In this document: piece after piece, positions 6,338 to 14,510 of the stretch
Layout: each line of letters opens with the position of its first letter
Position numbering within the stretch: the first letter of the stretch is position 1
Assembly: GCA_011064905.1 (NCBI GenBank)
Contig: JAAKFW010000012.1
Location: 1 to 15,102 of the forward strand
Length of the DNA stretch: 15,102 nt
Direction: 5' to 3'
Source: Candidatus Anoxychlamydiales bacterium
GTDB lineage: Bacteria; Chlamydiota; Chlamydiia; Chlamydiales; SM23-39
Program-made: the position numbers and the translations under genes
Notes under the pieces: model-generated
Seen by the model: the letters and a program-made list of their open reading frames with translations, nothing else
What the model was told of the DNA's origin: nothing
Database searches by the model: none

Positions 6338-9300
6338 ATGTTTGGACTTTTAAAAAAAATTATTGGCACCGCTCAAGGAAGACAATTAAAAAAATATTTC
6401 AAAATTGTTCAAAAGATCAATGAAATCGAAAAGTCATATCAAAGTTTATCAGAAGATGAAGTTATTGATAAGACTGAAGAGTTCAAAAAAAGATATAAAA
6501 ATGGAGAGAATTTAGATTTAATTCTACCGGAGGCTTATGCAGTTGTTAAGAACATCTGTAGAAGACTAATGGGCACTGACATACATGTATCTGGATATGA
6601 TCAAAAGTGGGATATGATCCCCTACGATGTTCAAATTGTTGGCGCTATTGGAATGCACTACGGTGCAATTGCAGAGATGCAAACTGGAGAGGGAAAAACC
6701 CTCACAGCTTCGATGCCACTTTATCTAAATGCACTCACCGGAAAAGCAACTCATCTAGTAACTGTAAACGATTATTTAGCAAAAAGAGATAGTGAATGGA
6801 TTGGAACAATTTTCAAAAAGTTAAATTTGGAAGTTTCATCTTTAACAAATGATGTAGAACCACATAAAAGAAAAGATGTTTATGCAGCAGACATCGTTTA
6901 TGGAACAGCATCAGAGTTTGGGTTTGATTATCTAAGAGATAACTCAATGGCAACAACAAAAGATGAACAAGTTCAAAGAAAACCATATTTTGCAATAATC
7001 GATGAGACCGATTCTATTTTAATTGATGAAGCTAGAACTCCACTTATTATTTCAGGACCAGCTCCTGAAAGCAGACAGATGTATGATGAACTAAAAGCAA
7101 ATGTATCTTTGCTTGTTAAGAATCAAAGAGATTTATGCTCACAAGTAGCAACAAGATCTAGAAAAACTCTATTAAATCTAGGTATTTTAGATGAAACAGA
7201 TAGAAAACTTACTAAACAAGAAGAGAGTGCTAAAAAACTAGCTTATCAAGATCTTTGGAAAGTTAGTAAAGGTACTCCTAGAAATAAAATCTTAAAAAAA
7301 ATAAAAGAAAATCCCGATTTTAGAGCAGAGCTTGAAAAAATAGAGACCTATTTTCATGTAGATCAAAATAAAAAAGAGAAAGCTTCAATTCTATCATCGC
7401 TTTTTATCGTTATTGATGAAAGATCTAGTGAATATGAACTTACAGATAAAGGGATATCCTCTTGGGCTAAAATCTCAAATGATATTGACGCAAAAAATGA
7501 TTTTATGATGTTGGATTTAGGCTATGAATATCTAAAAATTGATGAAGATAAAAGTCTAACAGATCAAAAAAAGATAGAGAAAAAAGTTCATCTTAGAGAA
7601 GAAGATGCTAAAAGAAAAGAGAGATCTCATAATTTAAGACAACTTTTTAGGGCTCATCTTTTAATGGAAAAAGATGTCGATTATATTGTAGATCAAAGCG
7701 AGATAATAATAATCGATGAGAATACAGGAAGACCTCAACCCGGCAGAAGATTCTCAGATGGACTACATCAAGCTATTGAAGCAAAAGAAAATGTACATGT
7801 TCAAAGAGAGACTCAGACATATGCAACAATAACACTTCAAAATTATTTTAGGATGTATGAAAAATTAGCCGGAATGACAGGAACGGCAATTACAGAAGCG
7901 CATGAGTTTAAACAAATCTATCAGTTAGATGTTTTAGAGATACCTACATATTGTAACTGTAAAAGAAAAGATACCGATGATAAAATTTACATGACAGAGA
8001 GAGAAAAATATGTAGCTATTTTAAAAGATATTAAAAAGCTTTATATGAAAGGCCAACCAATACTTATCGGAACAGAATCTGTAGAGATTTCAGAAAAACT
8101 CTCTAGAATATTAAAGCAAAACAAAATCTCACATAATGTTTTAAATGCTAAAAACCATCAAAGAGAAGCTGAGATCATTGCTGATGCCGGCAAAAAATCT
8201 CAGATAACAATCGCAACAAACATGGCTGGTAGAGGAACGGACATAAAGCTTTCTGATGAAGTAAAAAATCTAGATGGCCTACACGTTATTGGAACAACTC
8301 GTCATAACTCAAGAAGAATAGATAGACAGTTAAGAGGCAGATCAGCTCGTCTTGGCGACCCTGGATCTGCACAGTTCTATGTGTCTTTTGAAGACTCATT
8401 AATGAGACTTTTCGCATCTCCTAGACTTACTTCTATGCTACAAAGATTTAGACCAAAAGAGGGCGAAGCTATTTCCGCTAAAGTATTAAATAGATCGATA
8501 GAAACCGCTCAAAAAAGAGTTGAGCAAAGAAATTTCATGATGCGCAAACATACGATCGAATATGACGATGTAATGAATAAGCAAAGGCAAGAGATCTATT
8601 CCTTTAGAAATGATCTATTAAATTCTGAAAATTCTATTGATTTAGCAAAAGAGGTAATTGAAAGCATAGTAATTAGTAAGGTTTCAGAGTTTTTTCAAGA
8701 CAAACAAACTCTTTGGGATCCTCAAGGATTTGTTTCGTGGCTTGTCTCTAACTTCCCGGTTAGCTTTGATATAAAAGCTTTTGATGATGATTACATTGAT
8801 ATTACCGATATTGAAAAAATAGCTACTCAAAAAATACTAGATGTTTTTGATGAAAAATTAAAAATCCAAAAAAGTCTAATTATAAACTTTAAAAAATTAG
8901 AAGAAGAAAAAGATGTTTTAGATGTTTTAAACAATGTTATTAAAAATATAATGATCAGTAAAATAGATACACTTTGGCAAAGCCATCTTCTTCACATAGA
9001 TTATTTAAGAACAGATGTTGGTTTAGCAACGGTTGCTCAAAAAGACCCATTAATTGTTTTCAAACAAGAATCATTTTCACTCTTCGATACATTTTCTAAT
9101 AAACTAAAAATGTCCATTGCATCTGATCTATTTAGATTTGAGATGATTCCACCGAAAGACTCACTTCAAGAAACGATTAAACACTTACAGTTAGATACAC
9201 AAAAATCTTTTGTTCCTCAGCCAGATGAAATAACTGCAAAACAAAATAATCAAAAGCCGAAAGATATAAAACCAGCTCCAGTTGTAAGTGAAAATAAGGT

Positions 9301-9370
9301 TGGTAGAAATGATGATTGTCCTTGTGGTAGTGGGAAAAAATATAAAAAGTGTTGTGAATCGTTAAGTTGA
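6338..9370 (+). CDS. secA: Protein translocase ATPase SecA
   Basis: 1010 residues: the motor that drives unfolded preproteins through SecYEG. The Walker A loop is 'MQTGEGKT' (114-121), the DEAD-type Walker B 'DETDSILIDEARTPL' (222-235). 'TVNDYLAKRD' (142-151) and 'GTASEFGFDYLRDN' (189-202) are SecA signatures. NBD2 carries 'ITIATNMAGRGTDI' and 'QLRGRSARLGDPG'. The C-terminus has the zinc/SecB-binding motif CPCGSGKKYKKCC (994-1006). A long charged insertion of about 110-170 residues follows the preprotein cross-linking region's start (about 250-420), explaining the length above the usual 800-900. Chlamydial SecA is likewise long. AGGA lies 10 nt before the ATG, a little far. psd-to-secA proximity matches the order I recall in Chlamydia. 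The gene is monocistronic here. Confidence 0.98.
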   Translation: MFGLLKKIIGTAQGRQLKKYFKIVQKINEIEKSYQSLSEDEVIDKTEEFKKRYKNGENLDLILPEAYAVVKNICRRLMGTDIHVSGYDQKWDMIPYDVQIVGAIGMHYGAIAEMQTGEGKTLTASMPLYLNALTGKATHLVTVNDYLAKRDSEWIGTIFKKLNLEVSSLTNDVEPHKRKDVYAADIVYGTASEFGFDYLRDNSMATTKDEQVQRKPYFAIIDETDSILIDEARTPLIISGPAPESRQMYDELKANVSLLVKNQRDLCSQVATRSRKTLLNLGILDETDRKLTKQEESAKKLAYQDLWKVSKGTPRNKILKKIKENPDFRAELEKIETYFHVDQNKKEKASILSSLFIVIDERSSEYELTDKGISSWAKISNDIDAKNDFMMLDLGYEYLKIDEDKSLTDQKKIEKKVHLREEDAKRKERSHNLRQLFRAHLLMEKDVDYIVDQSEIIIIDENTGRPQPGRRFSDGLHQAIEAKENVHVQRETQTYATITLQNYFRMYEKLAGMTGTAITEAHEFKQIYQLDVLEIPTYCNCKRKDTDDKIYMTEREKYVAILKDIKKLYMKGQPILIGTESVEISEKLSRILKQNKISHNVLNAKNHQREAEIIADAGKKSQITIATNMAGRGTDIKLSDEVKNLDGLHVIGTTRHNSRRIDRQLRGRSARLGDPGSAQFYVSFEDSLMRLFASPRLTSMLQRFRPKEGEAISAKVLNRSIETAQKRVEQRNFMMRKHTIEYDDVMNKQRQEIYSFRNDLLNSENSIDLAKEVIESIVISKVSEFFQDKQTLWDPQGFVSWLVSNFPVSFDIKAFDDDYIDITDIEKIATQKILDVFDEKLKIQKSLIINFKKLEEEKDVLDVLNNVIKNIMISKIDTLWQSHLLHIDYLRTDVGLATVAQKDPLIVFKQESFSLFDTFSNKLKMSIASDLFRFEMIPPKDSLQETIKHLQLDTQKSFVPQPDEITAKQNNQKPKDIKPAPVVSENKVGRNDDCPCGSGKKYKKCCESLS

Positions 9371-9374
9371 TTTT

Positions 9375-9394
9375 AAAAAAAGTAATTATTACTT
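9375..9394 (-). terminator. Weak terminator-like hairpin
   Basis: AAGTAA (9380-9385) and TTACTT (9389-9394) form a 6-bp stem with a 3-nt loop. On the minus strand seven T follow it directly (complement of A at 9375-9381). The stop codon of the ankyrin-type remnant lies in the stem. All but one pair per arm are A/T, so strength is doubtful. Confidence 0.3.
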
Positions 9395-9720
9395 AACTAG
9401 CTCCCCTTCTGAAGTTTTTAAATCCGATTGCGTAAAAAAAAATCGCAGTTCTTCATTTTTGCAGTACCCAATAAGCTTTTTATTTTCTGAATCTCCAACA
9501 TCTAATCAAATATAAAATAAAAAATCATATTGTTTTTGAATAAATACTTTTTTTATTATTTTAATAAAATGAGCATCGTTGAACCGAGAGGCCAAGTGCA
9601 AAATATTTTCACCAAAAACATTTTGCAAGTCTAATAATACCCTTTATCAAACACTTAAGAATCTAAAGCAGAAAAAAAAGTTTAATATTGAGTGACTTAT
9701 AAACAAGCTTTAGTCCCCCA
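9389..9720 (-). pseudogene. Remnant of an ankyrin-type protein gene
   Basis: The minus strand reads in one frame from about 9643 to TAA at 9391-9389. The reading 'LQNVFGENILHLASRFND' (from 9628) holds the ankyrin consensus 'G.N.LHLA', then 'AHFIKIIKK'. It continues through an in-frame TGA (9508-9506) to 'LDVGDSENKKLIGYCK' and ends '...SEGELVK'. Coherent text on both sides of the TGA argues for a real gene with a nonsense mutation. Upstream of 9643 stops occur in all frames. A matching stretch ('ILKCLIK' and 'LGGLKLVYKSLN') appears in another frame to about 9720, implying at least one frameshift. There is no start codon or SD. This explains most of the gene-poor 9371-9749 stretch. Readthrough or recoding at TGA is less likely given the upstream damage. 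Confidence 0.65.
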
Positions 9721-9749
9721 AGAAGATAAGAAGCTTTAATCTATTATTG

Positions 9750-10118
9750 TTATAGAAAGTTCTTTTTAAAAATTTGATCTATTTCTTTTAAAAGATTTTT
9801 ATTATTATCAAAATTACTTATCTCAAATCTTTGAACTCTATCAAAGAGAGGAATAGCATCAACTGATGAACTATCCGCATTTGCAATTTTTACTACTGTA
9901 AAAAATGCAATTTTATTACATTCTTTATCTTTATTTTCTCTAACCTCTTTTTTCAAAGATAATTTAAAAAAACCGTTTCCAGTTTTTATAGAAGGTGTAA
10001 TAAATATTATGGTTATATCCTTCCCGGAATATGCCTTTTCAGTTTTTGCTTCATGAAGAAATACTAAATCGGCTAAAGGGACACGTGTACTATAAACTCT
10101 ATAATCGCCATCAAACAT
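9750..10118 (-). CDS. Uncharacterised 122-residue protein
   Basis: I do not recognise this protein. It starts 'MFDGDYRVYSTRVPLADLVFLHEAKTE', has no signal peptide or membrane segment, and alternates beta-like stretches ('ITIIFITPS', 'NKIAFFTVVKIANA', 'QRFEISNF') with a C-terminal amphipathic helix ('NKNLLKEIDQIFKKNFL'), suggesting a small alpha/beta domain. The start is very well supported: AAAGGAG lies 5 nt before the ATG on the minus strand. The zinc-ribbon membrane protein gene is 105 nt upstream on the same strand, so co-transcription is possible. The decayed ankyrin-type gene follows downstream. No nuclease, kinase or binding motif is seen. A lineage-specific cytosolic protein is the safest description. 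Confidence 0.7.
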   Translation of the reverse strand: MFDGDYRVYSTRVPLADLVFLHEAKTEKAYSGKDITIIFITPSIKTGNGFFKLSLKKEVRENKDKECNKIAFFTVVKIANADSSSVDAIPLFDRVQRFEISNFDNNKNLLKEIDQIFKKNFL

Positions 10119-10223
10119 TTGAATCTCCTTTTAAACAAAATAAGCACACATTAAAATTCATTTAAGGTTTTTCTAACAACTAGAAAATAAATTAAAAATA
10201 ATTCTTTATAAAAAAAGCAATAA

Positions 10224-10724
10224 TTAATCTAAATTTTTAAGTCCTTTAAAACCAAAATATACAAGGGGAATAGAAATCAGAGAATATAAAAACCAAAACT
10301 TTGCATTCCATTTTAGATATAAAACTCCATTTTGAGAAAAGACTAAAAGCAAAATACTAAAGACCAAAATATTAATACCAGTCCAAAAAAGTGCTGTAGG
10401 AATTAGAGCATTCTTTTCTTTCTCAATTGGCGCTGAATCATCTGCATGCTCTTCTTGATTGTCTTTATCACCTTTTTCAATACCGCTCTCTTCTTCGTAG
10501 TACTTAGAAGAAGCTGTTTGAATAGCTTTAGGTTTGTAAGGCGGTGGATAGAGCGACGACAATGTCTCTTCATAAGATAGAGATTTTACATCATCTTGAC
10601 TTTTTTGCTCCGGAAGATCTTCCTTTTTTTCAAAAACATTGCTGCCACAATATGGGCAAAAAATAGCATCCATTGAAATACTTCCATCGCAGCTGGGACA
10701 CATTTTTGTTAGCTCTTCTTGCAT
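10224..10724 (-). CDS. Zinc-ribbon membrane protein
   Basis: 166 residues. The N-terminus is a short double zinc ribbon: Cys9-x2-Cys12 ('CPSC') and Cys23-x2-Cys26 ('CPYC'), the 'zinc_ribbon_2' pattern of many bacterial membrane proteins. A long acidic, disordered, Pro/Ser/Glu-rich linker follows (about 32-100, with 'YPPPYKPKA'). Two membrane segments come next (about 106-128 and 143-162), with a short C-terminus 'KGLKNLD'. The ribbon and linker would be cytosolic if the protein is a hairpin in the inner membrane. A GGAG 5 nt before the ATG supports the start. It is divergent from lpdA. I recall a hypothetical gene at this place next to lpdA in Chlamydia trachomatis but cannot confirm homology. 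Function unknown; a scaffold or sensor is inference. Confidence 0.8.
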   Translation of the reverse strand: MQEELTKMCPSCDGSISMDAIFCPYCGSNVFEKKEDLPEQKSQDDVKSLSYEETLSSLYPPPYKPKAIQTASSKYYEEESGIEKGDKDNQEEHADDSAPIEKEKNALIPTALFWTGINILVFSILLLVFSQNGVLYLKWNAKFWFLYSLISIPLVYFGFKGLKNLD

Positions 10725-10766
10725 TCTTTCTCCATTTAACTACTTTAATTATTAACAAAAAAACGA

Positions 10767-10801
10767 GCTTTTGAAAAGCAAAAAACAAAGTTTCTAGAAA
10801 C
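10767..10801. promoter_or_regulatory. Two palindromes in the lpdA divergent spacer
   Basis: GCTTTTGAAAAGC (10767-10779) and GTTTCTAGAAAC (10790-10801) are perfect palindromes with centres about 22 bp apart, close to two helical turns. A possible lpdA promoter, TTGAAA (10771-10776) with TAGAAA (10795-10800) at 18 nt, would overlap both. On the other strand TTTTCA in the first palindrome could be a -35 for the zinc-ribbon gene. This looks like an operator pair, but the AT-rich background allows chance palindromes. Confidence 0.4.
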
Positions 10802-10847
10802 TAATAATAAAATAATATAAATTATAAAAAAAAGATAGGAAATATAT

Positions 10848-12248
10848 ATGTCAGATAAAAATTTTGATTTAGCGATAATAGGAGGAGGACCGGGCGGCTA
10901 TTCAGCAGCTATAAGATCTGCTCAAATGGGTAAAAAAGTTGCTTTAATTGAGAAACAATTTTTAGGTGGAGTTTGTTTAAATGTTGGATGTATTCCAACG
11001 AAAGCTCTTCTATCGTCAACGGATGCACTAGATATCATAAAAAAAGCTGACACATTTGCTATTCATGTTGAAAAAGTTAGTTTTACCCTAGAGGGTATGA
11101 TTGAGAGAAAAGATAATATTGTAAGAGATTTAAGAAAAGGATTAGAAGGACTTTTACTTTCGAATAAAATTCAAATAATAAAAGGAAAAGGAAAATTTTT
11201 ATCTAAAAATGAAATTGAGATAACAGGACAAACAAGTGAAAAAATTTCAGCTGAAAACATAATTATCGCAACTGGATCTTATCCTACTGAAATACCAAAT
11301 ATTAAAGTTGATCATAAAAAAATTTATAACTCTAATTCACTACTATGTTTAAAAAAACAGCCAAAATCCATGGTTATAATCGGCGGAGGATATATAGGCT
11401 GTGAATTTGCTTCTTTTTACACTCGCTTAGGCGTGAAAGTTACAATAATAGAAGCTCTTCCTTCAATTTTATACTCTCATGGAAAAGATTTAGCTAAATT
11501 ATTATCTGGCTCTTTTAAAGCAGAGGGAGTTGATTTAAAGGTAGCTACAAAAGTTTTAAAATGTGAAGAAACAGCAGACGGTATTGAAGTGTATTTAGAT
11601 AATAATGAAGTTATAAAATCTGAGATCGCTCTTTTAGCGGTAGGCAGAAAACCTTTAACTCAAGATCTAAATTTAGATGCTTTAAATATTCAAATGGGAA
11701 AACAAGGTGAGATAATAGTAGATGATCAAATGAGAACATCTTCACCAAATATTTTTGCTATTGGAGATGTAATTGGGAAGTGGATGTTAGCTCACACGGC
11801 TGTTCATGAAGCTTTAGTTGCTGTAGATACAATTCATGGAATTGAAAGTAAAATGGATTTTTCAGCTGTTCCAGCAGTAATTTTCACAAAACCCGAAATT
11901 GCAATTGTCGGTCTCACTCCTGATAAAGCAAAAGAAAAAAATATGGATGTTGAGATTGCAAAATTTCCTTTTACAGCGCTTGGAAAGGCGCACGCTCTTA
12001 GTGAAAAAAAAGGTTTTGTAGATGTTGTCATTGATAAAAAAACTAAAATAATTTTAGGCGCTCAAGCAATAGGTCCTTCTGCTTCTATTTTAATAGCAGA
12101 AATGGGGCTTGCAATTACCAATAAATTAACAGCTAATGCTGTAATCGATACTATCCACGCACATCCAACTCTTCCAGAGAGCTGGCAAGAAGCTCTTTTA
12201 ATCACTCTTAACAGACCTCTTAATTTCCCTCCAAATTTAAAACTATGA
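10848..12248 (+). CDS. lpdA: Dihydrolipoyl dehydrogenase (E3)
   Basis: 466 residues, the standard length. FAD- and NAD-dependent flavoprotein that reoxidises dihydrolipoamide on the E2 subunits of pyruvate and 2-oxoglutarate dehydrogenases and the glycine cleavage system. The FAD loop is 'IIGGGPGGYSAA' (10-21). The redox disulfide is Cys43-x4-Cys48 in 'GGVCLNVGCIPTKAL'. The NAD fold is 'MVIIGGGYIGCEFAS' (about 175-189), the second FAD contact 'IFAIGDVIG' (about 303). The dimer-interface base pair is His439/Glu444 in 'HAHPTLPE'. All key residues are present. AGGA (10837-10840) lies 7 nt before the ATG. The stop overlaps the lipA start by 4 nt, so the two form an operon of lipoate maturation and use. 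This pair is also adjacent in Chlamydia, as I recall. Confidence 0.97.
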   Translation: MSDKNFDLAIIGGGPGGYSAAIRSAQMGKKVALIEKQFLGGVCLNVGCIPTKALLSSTDALDIIKKADTFAIHVEKVSFTLEGMIERKDNIVRDLRKGLEGLLLSNKIQIIKGKGKFLSKNEIEITGQTSEKISAENIIIATGSYPTEIPNIKVDHKKIYNSNSLLCLKKQPKSMVIIGGGYIGCEFASFYTRLGVKVTIIEALPSILYSHGKDLAKLLSGSFKAEGVDLKVATKVLKCEETADGIEVYLDNNEVIKSEIALLAVGRKPLTQDLNLDALNIQMGKQGEIIVDDQMRTSSPNIFAIGDVIGKWMLAHTAVHEALVAVDTIHGIESKMDFSAVPAVIFTKPEIAIVGLTPDKAKEKNMDVEIAKFPFTALGKAHALSEKKGFVDVVIDKKTKIILGAQAIGPSASILIAEMGLAITNKLTANAVIDTIHAHPTLPESWQEALLITLNRPLNFPPNLKL

Positions 12249-13102
12249 ATTTCCCGAAGTTTTTAAGAAAAAAATTAATTATCGGTCCTCTTAACAAAAC
12301 TATTGAAACCATAAAAAAAAATAAAATTCACACTGTATGTACTGAAGCTAATTGTCCAAATAGATTTGAGTGTTTTTCAAAAAAAACAGCAACTTTTTTA
12401 GCTCTTGGAAAAAAATGCACAAGAGCTTGCGCTTTTTGCGATATAGATTTTCAAAAATTTTCAAAAGCGCCCGATCCAAGAGAACCTTTTAATATTGCAA
12501 AATCCGCTAAAATATTAAAGCTTAAACACATAGTTATAACTATGGTTGCAAGAGATGACCTAGATGATAAAGGAGCAAATCATTTTTGCAAAATAATCTA
12601 TGAAGTGAAAAAATTAAACCCAAAATCTACTATAGAAACTTTAACATCTGACTTTTCTTTGAAATTTGATTTAATTGACCTTGTTTTAGATGAAAAGATA
12701 GATATTTTTAATTATAACATAGAAACGGTTAGACGAATTTCTCCAATAATAAGACATAAGGCCACATACGCTAGTAGTTTAAAGATTTTAAAATATGCAA
12801 AAGAATCAAAAAAAGTAAAATTTGTAAAATCAGGTTTAATGGTTGGGGTTGGAGAAACTAAAAAGGAAGTTTTTCAAACAATCAAAGATCTAAACGAAGC
12901 AGGGGTTGATATAATAACAATTGGCCAATATCTATCCCCTAATAACAAGAAATACCCCATCAAATCTTTTGTAACGCCTAAAGAGTTCCAGGAATATAAA
13001 GATTTCGCAAAGAAGATAGGCGCAAACAATATCTATGCAGATCCTTATGTTAGATCTAGTTATAACGCTAAAGCCATTCTAAATAAAGCCTTGTTTAAAT
13101 AA
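12245..13102 (+). CDS. lipA: Lipoyl synthase (radical SAM)
   Basis: 285 residues. Inserts two sulfurs into the octanoyl chain on E2 or GcvH lysines. The auxiliary [4Fe-4S] cluster cysteines are Cys32, Cys37 and Cys43 ('CTEANCPNRFEC'). The radical SAM cluster is Cys58-x3-Cys62-x2-Cys65 ('CTRACAFC'). The C-terminal 'RSSY' (270-273) supplies the serine ligand of the auxiliary cluster. 'VARDDLDDKGANHF' and 'SGLMVGVGET' are further family blocks. It is somewhat shorter than the E. coli enzyme, mainly at the N-terminus. The start ATGA overlaps the lpdA stop and has no own SD, so translation is probably coupled. No octanoyl transferase or lipoate ligase gene is in the window, so octanoyl supply must be encoded elsewhere. 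Confidence 0.97.
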   Translation: MNFPKFLRKKLIIGPLNKTIETIKKNKIHTVCTEANCPNRFECFSKKTATFLALGKKCTRACAFCDIDFQKFSKAPDPREPFNIAKSAKILKLKHIVITMVARDDLDDKGANHFCKIIYEVKKLNPKSTIETLTSDFSLKFDLIDLVLDEKIDIFNYNIETVRRISPIIRHKATYASSLKILKYAKESKKVKFVKSGLMVGVGETKKEVFQTIKDLNEAGVDIITIGQYLSPNNKKYPIKSFVTPKEFQEYKDFAKKIGANNIYADPYVRSSYNAKAILNKALFK

Positions 13103-13214
13103 ATAAAATTAACAAAAAATCTTATCTTTAACTTAATTTTAAAAATATATTGATTTGTAATTATTTATTTATTACGTTGCAGTTTTAGAGGAAGAAAATA
13201 AATCAATATTTTAC

Positions 13215-14510
13215 ATGCTATTTGAAACAACAATGAAGCATCACAATATTGCCAGTATTATTTTAGCTGGCGGGAAGGGAACGAGGCTTCATCCATTAAC
13301 TCTATACCACTCGAAACCTGCAGTTTCATATGGAGGAAGATATCGACTAATAGATATCCCGATATCTAACTCACTAAACTCAAACATCCGTCAAATACTC
13401 GTTATCGGACAGTATCTTACAACAGAGATAGGCCATCATCTCTCTCAAACCTATCAATTTGATAATTTTTTTCCGGGAAGGTTAGATCTGATCACTCCTG
13501 AAGAAAAACCAAATGGCGAGAGAATTTTTTTTAATGGTACAGCAGACGCTATTAGAAAAAACTTAGATAAGATTCTAGAGCTTCCTGTTGATTTCTTTTT
13601 AATTCTCTCTGGAGATCAACTCTATAACATTGATTTTCAAAAAATGTTTAACTTTGCTAAAGAAAAAGATGCAGATTTAACAATAGCATCTCTACCCGTT
13701 AGCGAACAAGATGCAAAAAGGTTAGGTCTTTTAAAAATTAATAAAGACTCATACATAGTAGATTTTTTTGAAAAACCTCAAGAGAATGAGATTTTAAATA
13801 ATTTTAGATTAAATGAAACCCTCGATAAAGAATGTAAAATCACAAAAGAAAAACCTTTTTTAGGTTCTATGGGCATCTACATCTTTAAGAGAAACGCTTT
13901 AAAATCACTTCTCTTAGAAGATCCAAGAGAAGATTTTGGGAAACACTTAATTCCAACGCAGTTAAAAAAAGGAAAAGCAGCCTCTTTTGTTTATGATGGG
14001 TATTGGGAGGATATTGGAACTATAAAATCTTTTTATGATGCAAACCTTGCCCTTACAACATCTAATTTAGGGCTTAAAATATATGATGAAAAAAACCCAA
14101 TATATACATGTGCGCATCATCTTCCCGGAGCCAATATAAAAACTACTAAAATAACAAACTCAATAATTTGTGAAGGCTCAGTTATTGAAGCTAAAGAGAT
14201 AACTCACTCAATGATAGGTCTAAGAACTAAAATAAAAAAAGGCACTATAATCAAAGACAGCGTTTTTCTTGGAAACTCAACATATACATCTCCTGAGCAA
14301 ACAAAAGACGTTCTGCCAGATGTTTTTGAAATTGGAGAAAACTGCACGATCGAAAAAACAATAATCGATGAGCATGTAAAAATTGGAAACAATGTAAAAC
14401 TAATAAATAAAAATAATTTAACATCATTTGATAGCGAAAATATCTATGTTCGAGATAGTATAATTATAATAACAGCAGGAACTATCTTGCCGGACAACTT
14501 TGAATTTTAA
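13215..14510 (+). CDS. glgC: Glucose-1-phosphate adenylyltransferase (ADP-glucose pyrophosphorylase)
   Basis: 431 residues, the usual length. Makes ADP-glucose from ATP and glucose-1-phosphate, the committed step of glycogen synthesis. The nucleotidyltransferase domain has 'ILAGGKGTRLHPLT' (16-29), 'KPAVSYGGRYRLIDIPISN', 'GTADAIRKNL', 'LILSGDQLY' and 'GSMGIYIF'. The substrate-binding 'DFFEKP' and 'YDGYWEDIGTI' follow. A left-handed beta-helix allosteric domain completes the C-terminus (about 300-431), with hexad-like 'IICEGSVIEA', 'DSVFLGNSTY', 'IIDEHVKIGNNVKLIN'. The start is uncertain: ATG 13215 and ATG 13233 both lack a close SD, and the only good SD-like AGAGGAAG (13187-13194) lies 20 nt before 13215. 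The spacer after lipA is 112 nt, so an own promoter is likely. The next gene abuts its stop. Confidence 0.96.
   Translation: MLFETTMKHHNIASIILAGGKGTRLHPLTLYHSKPAVSYGGRYRLIDIPISNSLNSNIRQILVIGQYLTTEIGHHLSQTYQFDNFFPGRLDLITPEEKPNGERIFFNGTADAIRKNLDKILELPVDFFLILSGDQLYNIDFQKMFNFAKEKDADLTIASLPVSEQDAKRLGLLKINKDSYIVDFFEKPQENEILNNFRLNETLDKECKITKEKPFLGSMGIYIFKRNALKSLLLEDPREDFGKHLIPTQLKKGKAASFVYDGYWEDIGTIKSFYDANLALTTSNLGLKIYDEKNPIYTCAHHLPGANIKTTKITNSIICEGSVIEAKEITHSMIGLRTKIKKGTIIKDSVFLGNSTYTSPEQTKDVLPDVFEIGENCTIEKTIIDEHVKIGNNVKLINKNNLTSFDSENIYVRDSIIIITAGTILPDNFEF

Noticed and set aside
6607..6995. Two small open frames overlapping the 5' part of secA
   Set aside because: Both overlap the Walker A/B region of SecA in other frames and have no family features.
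11834..12031. 65-codon minus-strand frame inside lpdA
   Set aside because: Antisense to the dimerisation domain of lpdA; no support.
14204..14392. 62-codon minus-strand frame inside glgC
   Set aside because: Antisense to the beta-helix domain of glgC; no support.
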